A DNA stretch of 64,000 nucleotides from JBFIHF01 sp964411125 (GTDB lineage: Bacteria; Myxococcota_A; Bradymonadia; Bradymonadales; Bradymonadaceae): positions 54,529 to 118,528 of the forward strand of contig CAYPJU010000008.1 in the NCBI GenBank assembly GCA_964411125.1, read 5' to 3'. Shown here piece after piece: positions 60,424 through 64,000 of this stretch. Positions within the stretch are counted from its first letter, which is position 1, and every line of letters begins with the position of its first letter. The translations under genes were made by a program, and so were the position numbers. The notes below the pieces were generated by a model. It made no database searches. It saw nothing but the letters and a program-made list of their open reading frames with translations, and was not told where the DNA came from.

Positions 60424-63147
60424 TCACATCGGAGGGCGGCATTCTTTGGTCACGGAGACCATTTCTTGATCGTCACAGTCGTAGACCTCTCGGTTCGGGT
60501 CCACGGTCGCGACGAACTCGATCATGCGTCCGACAGCGGGCACAGGCGCCATCCACGTGTATGTGAACGACTCCGTGGCTCCCGCGCTGAGGGGCGCGGA
60601 TGTCCGGAAGGTGGTGATCTCGTTGGGTTGACCCGCCCACTGGGCGGTGACCACGAGGGGAACGTTGGCGGGCACGGTGGCAGTCCCGTCGTTCTTGACC
60701 GTGAGGGTGACGTCGACCTCGCGGTTCTGACCACAGGTCGCGACGTCGGCATCGAAGCCGTCGAAGACGAGCTGAGGTGCGGCGAAGTTCACGGTCGAGC
60801 CGTCGATCCTGAGCTCGTTGTCATCCTCCAGACACTCGTTGACCGTCATGTCGGGGTCGACGATGGCGTCGATCGTGAACCCGGCCTGCACCCAATCGGC
60901 CGGGACCGTGTAGGTGAGGTCGAAGGACTCGTCCTCGCCCGGGAGCAGACGCCTGGTCGTCGCCACGTCGGCGATGACGACGACGTCGCCGCCGTTGGCC
61001 CCGACGACCCGGACCGGCACCCCGGCAGGGATGCCGAGCGACCCGTCGTTGGAGATGGTCACCCGGATCGAGACTTCGAAGTTGTCGCCACACCCGAGGC
61101 CCTGAACGTCGACCGACTCGACGACGAGGTTCGGGGCGAGCAAGAGTCCGTCGGGCTGTACGTTCTGGCGGAAGTTGTTCAGCCGCGGGTTCGCCCAGTT
61201 CACCTGGGGGACCGCCGGAATCGTGCCGTCCTCGTTCACGTTGGTGACGGAGTAGGCATGCTGGTTCCAGATGCGGCGAGTGCGCACCCAGTTGTCGGAA
61301 GCGTCCTGCCATACTTTGATTCCGTCGGCGGTCGCCGAAGGGATGACGACTTCCGAGTTTCCGTCGTTGTCGACGTCCGCGACGACGGGCATTTCGATCC
61401 GGGTGTTGCTGGAATGACTCGGGTCATCGAACAACACCGCACCTGTCGTCCCGTCGAAGATCCGAAAGTTCTGCTCGTCGGCGTAGACCATCTCTGCTTT
61501 GCCGTCGCCTTCGAAGTCGAAGACGGACGACGCGGTGACACGGCTCGAGCAGTCGTTGTTGGGGGTCGCCCAGAGGACTCCTCGCTCGCGGCATCCTTGC
61601 GCCATCCAATCGTCGACGTCGCAATCCATGTCCATGACGGTGTAGAAGTCGGCGGCGGCGGTGCCGATCTCGGGTCGTCCATCGCCGTCGAAGTCGGCGA
61701 CGGTGGGAGGACCAGATTCGTTGTTGTTGCAGTCGTCCTTGATGATGGGCTGTTGCCACAGCAGTGAACCGTCGTGGTTCAACACGAACGCCTCGCCGCG
61801 CCGGATGATCACGATCTCGCCCTCGGGATCGGCGTCGAAGTTCGCCATGGCGGTGAAGCCGTCACAGGGAAGGTTTCCTCCGCAAGGGGAGTTGTCCGAG
61901 GTGTACTCGAAGGTCCAGAGGACGGTGCCGTCGTGGTCGTAGAGCGTGTTGCCGGCGGCCACCTCCTGATTGCCGTCGAGGTCGACGTCGCCGACAGAGG
62001 AGGACGGTCCGAGGAACGCGTTGTTGCCGATCCCGCCCAGCCCCTGGCTCGTCTCCACGCCATCCCACAGCAGGGTGCCATCCTGGCCGTTGATGGCGAC
62101 GTTGCCGACGACGACTTCGGGGTTTCCGTCGCCGTTCAGGTCCGCGATCGATACCGTGGCGCCCCCTCGGGTGTGCACGTTCCAGGTGGGATACGTATCG
62201 TTCTCCCAAAGCGGCGTCCAACTCGACCCGTCGTCCGTCACTCGCTTCCAGGCAACGAGGCCCTGGGGAGTGACCTTTCCGTTTGGCTGCAGGTTCTGGC
62301 CCTTCACGGCGACGAGCTCGGCGACGCCGTCGCCGTCGAGGTCACCGAGGGCGGGCGCGCTGTCATTCGCCATGACGACGGAATCGAGGGAGGCAATCGT
62401 TCGCATCTCGCCGTCTGGGAGGCACTCTCCGTGGACGATTCGGAGGGTGCCTTGTTTGTTGCAGCACCCGGGGGTTCGGGAGTGGAAGACGATCTCGGGG
62501 ATGTCGTCCTGGTTCGTCACGCCGTCGCCATTGTCATCGGTCAAGTTTCCGACGATCGGTGCGACGACCACCTGGTAACTGTTGCTGTTCACGTCGAGCG
62601 GCGTATTGCCGGGCCACGAGCAGCCGATCGAGGGCTCGAACTCGCCGACGGGGGGGCGAAACTCACAGATATCGGCTTGATCCCGAGGGACGCATTTCCC
62701 CAGCGTCGGTTCACAGAACTCGTCGATGCCGCAGTCTTCCGGGAACCGGCAATCGGCGCCTGGGACGATGCAAGCGTTGAAGATGCAGACCTCGGCACCC
62801 TCACAACAGAGGGCGTCGTCCGCGCATCGCACCCCGGCGCATTGGGGGAGACACGCGTCGTCGACGCATTCTTCGCCGTCACCGCAACACGAGTCGCCGC
62901 AGGTCACCTGGCAAGAGTTCGCGTCGACGTCGCCGATGTCGCTCGTCCCCATGTCGGGAACGCCACCGCCGCCGTCGCCGTCTCCTCCCCCTCCGTCGTC
63001 GGAGCTTCCCCCGCCGCCATCGGTCCCGAGATCGAGCGCACCCCCGCCGTCCGCCCCTCCGGTGCCAGGGCCCGACTGCGAACAGTCTCCACAGGCAGTA
63101 CCGACTGCCGACGCCACGACCACCAAGACCCACCAGCTTCCGCGCAT
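60424..63147 (-). CDS. FG-GAP/VCBS-repeat lipoprotein with CARDB-like domains
   Basis: A 907-residue predicted lipoprotein (MRGSWWVLVVVASAVGTACG). A Gly/Asp linker is followed by Cys-rich EGF-like segments (CQVTCGDSCCGDGEECVDDAC, CRFPEDCGIDEFCEP). Residues of about 190-660 hold FG-GAP repeats with calcium loops (GDLDGDGVAELVAV, ADLNGDGNPEVVVG, GDVDLDGNQEVAAG, ADFDGDGRPEIGTA, ADVDNDGNSEVVIP), forming a beta-propeller. Two CARDB-like beta-sandwiches end the protein (APNLVVESVDVQGLGCGDNF and APQLVFDGFDADVATCGQN). Such proteins are surface adhesins or binding scaffolds. No catalytic domain is seen. Confidence 0.87.
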   Translation of the reverse strand: MRGSWWVLVVVASAVGTACGDCSQSGPGTGGADGGGALDLGTDGGGGSSDDGGGGDGDGGGGVPDMGTSDIGDVDANSCQVTCGDSCCGDGEECVDDACLPQCAGVRCADDALCCEGAEVCIFNACIVPGADCRFPEDCGIDEFCEPTLGKCVPRDQADICEFRPPVGEFEPSIGCSWPGNTPLDVNSNSYQVVVAPIVGNLTDDNGDGVTNQDDIPEIVFHSRTPGCCNKQGTLRIVHGECLPDGEMRTIASLDSVVMANDSAPALGDLDGDGVAELVAVKGQNLQPNGKVTPQGLVAWKRVTDDGSSWTPLWENDTYPTWNVHTRGGATVSIADLNGDGNPEVVVGNVAINGQDGTLLWDGVETSQGLGGIGNNAFLGPSSSVGDVDLDGNQEVAAGNTLYDHDGTVLWTFEYTSDNSPCGGNLPCDGFTAMANFDADPEGEIVIIRRGEAFVLNHDGSLLWQQPIIKDDCNNNESGPPTVADFDGDGRPEIGTAAADFYTVMDMDCDVDDWMAQGCRERGVLWATPNNDCSSRVTASSVFDFEGDGKAEMVYADEQNFRIFDGTTGAVLFDDPSHSSNTRIEMPVVADVDNDGNSEVVIPSATADGIKVWQDASDNWVRTRRIWNQHAYSVTNVNEDGTIPAVPQVNWANPRLNNFRQNVQPDGLLLAPNLVVESVDVQGLGCGDNFEVSIRVTISNDGSLGIPAGVPVRVVGANGGDVVVIADVATTRRLLPGEDESFDLTYTVPADWVQAGFTIDAIVDPDMTVNECLEDDNELRIDGSTVNFAAPQLVFDGFDADVATCGQNREVDVTLTVKNDGTATVPANVPLVVTAQWAGQPNEITTFRTSAPLSAGATESFTYTWMAPVPAVGRMIEFVATVDPNREVYDCDDQEMVSVTKECRPPM

Positions 63148-63264
63148 GTTCCCGCTCCAATCAACCCAGGGTGCAGACCGAGTGCCGACGGATCGTTGCG
63201 ACCAGGTCGGCGCTCGTGCAAGCTCTATCTCGACATACCTTACTACTTCGACCGAGACTCATCC

Positions 63265-63960
63265 ATGAACCGCCCGACGAATTGCGTTCTGCCGATCGCC
63301 ATCTGCATCGCCTTCCTCGCTGGCTGCAGCTCTACGGAAACGACGACCCCGGACGAACCTCCGGTAGAGCCGACCACAGAGAGCCCGGCTCCCGTCGAGC
63401 CTGCCGAAGCTCCCCCCGGTGGTGAGCCGGAGGCGACCGAGCCAAACGAGAACCCCGAGCCGGCGACAGCGGGGGCCCCGAAGCTCGAAAAGTACCGCGG
63501 CAAGGCAGTCATCGCCCTCGAGGTCGAGCGCAAATCGATCACGTGCGTCGCGAAGAACGAGGGAGCCGACCTGATGACGAATCGGCGGGCGTGCATCGCC
63601 GACCTCATCGCGCAGGTCGAAGACCCGGCCCACAAGATCATCATCGTCGACGAGGCGAAGAACCAGGGCTGCCCGACCTGTATCGTTCTCCTCGCCGACG
63701 TGACCCCCGTCGCGCCCGGATCGTCGGCGCCGCAGGTACTTTTCGCCCTGCAGAACGCCGGGACGGTGACCTGCACCTCCGGAGGTAAGGACCTCGCGCT
63801 CGATGCCGCCCGCCAGGAGTGTTGGAAGACGTTGCAACAGGAGGCCGGCGCGATCCGCGCCGGGGTGGTTCTTCCGATGGCGATCGACGAGGGCGAGCCC
63901 TGCCCATCGTGCGTCGCGATCGGGGCCGCAGGGTTCACCGCCGAATACATGCCGCGTTGA
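63265..63960 (+). CDS. Lipoprotein of unknown function
   Basis: A 231-residue predicted lipoprotein (MNRPTNCVLPIAICIAFLAGCSS). A Pro/Glu/Thr linker (about 25-70) leads to a globular part with two related-looking halves: ITCVAKNEGADLMTNRRACI ... NQGCPTCIVLLADVTP, and VTCTSGGKDLALDAARQECW ... EGEPCPSCVAIGAAGF. Each half has Cys pairs ending in a CPTC/CPSC motif. No known family recognised; the CPxC motifs could form disulfides or bind a metal. The Shine-Dalgarno is weak. The frame extends far upstream, but only as a shadow of the opposite-strand FG-GAP gene. Confidence 0.72.
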   Translation: MNRPTNCVLPIAICIAFLAGCSSTETTTPDEPPVEPTTESPAPVEPAEAPPGGEPEATEPNENPEPATAGAPKLEKYRGKAVIALEVERKSITCVAKNEGADLMTNRRACIADLIAQVEDPAHKIIIVDEAKNQGCPTCIVLLADVTPVAPGSSAPQVLFALQNAGTVTCTSGGKDLALDAARQECWKTLQQEAGAIRAGVVLPMAIDEGEPCPSCVAIGAAGFTAEYMPR

Positions 63961-64000
63961 GCTCCGACGAACGCACCGACCGCAAAACCCAACGGGTCAT

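Noticed and set aside
61774..63264. Long upstream extension of the last lipoprotein frame
   Set aside because: It lies antisense to the FG-GAP repeats, and the signal peptide begins only at 63265.
1..63999. tRNA, rRNA or riboswitch genes
   Set aside because: No cloverleaf, rRNA core sequence or known riboswitch pattern was recognised in the intergenic regions.

Overview
The window is high-GC DNA with strong C/G preference at third codon positions, densely coding on both strands, and most likely from a member of the Myxococcota (delta-proteobacterial lineage). Reasons: about 20 of roughly 47 genes start with a lipoprotein signal peptide (hydrophobic stretch, then a lipobox ending in Cys), often followed by Asp/Gly-rich or Asn-Asn-Gly repeat linkers; one protein ends in a MYXO-CTERM-like tail (Cys, hydrophobic stretch, Arg run) after a golvesin-like domain; and there are Ser/Thr kinase, IPT/TIG, SLH, FG-GAP and CAP-domain proteins. 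The sequence is a draft scaffold: four runs of exactly 100 N mark gaps (5015-5114, 27472-27571, 48571-48670, 59762-59861), three of them inside repeats.

Layout. 0.3-9 kb: NCS1 nucleobase/hydantoin-type permease, SSS-family sodium symporter, two lipoproteins and a class III aminotransferase. With the dihydropyrimidinase at 14.5-15.9 kb, these suggest reductive pyrimidine or hydantoin catabolism; the dehydrogenase and ureidopropionase are not in the window. 9.1-14.1 kb (minus strand): a tightly packed five-gene operon of two related Cys-containing lipoproteins, a SPASM radical SAM protein, a B12-binding radical SAM protein fused to a degenerate PCMT-like domain, and a small HExxH protein. It looks like a peptide/lipoprotein modification system and is the best candidate for something undescribed. 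14.2-31 kb: CsbD-like stress protein, dihydropyrimidinase, a His-rich CpxP-like protein, several secreted lipoproteins (PPC, six IPT/TIG repeats, a duplicated pair), VOC/SRPBCC proteins, a TerB-hydrolase-VOC operon, a CAP-domain lipoprotein and an alpha/beta hydrolase. 31-37.5 kb: NAPE-PLD-like metallo-hydrolase, CocE-type hydrolase, beta-lactamase-class-C-like esterase and an EF-hand Ser/Thr kinase.

37.6-46.2 kb: two divergently arranged groups with cytochrome-c motifs, namely DUF1501 plus a two-CxxCH protein (minus), and a parallel beta-helix protein, a diheme cytochrome and an FAD oxidoreductase with SLH domains (plus, overlapping genes). 46.2-49.9 kb: an outer-membrane-barrel protein with a hydrolase-like N-terminus, a gap-broken gene, and two tandem LuxR-type HTH genes, the first lacking its 5' end. 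49.9-57.4 kb: DNA polymerase I, a fused aspartokinase/diaminopimelate decarboxylase, a small Cys-rich lipoprotein and an orphan PfaD-family enoyl reductase. 57.5-64 kb: the MYXO-CTERM peptidase-like protein, a small membrane protein, a cupredoxin lipoprotein on an Asn-Asn-Gly repeat tether, an FG-GAP/CARDB lipoprotein and a final small lipoprotein.

No rRNA, tRNA, CRISPR array, insertion sequence or prophage was recognised. All assignments come from reading the translated sequence; no database search was run.
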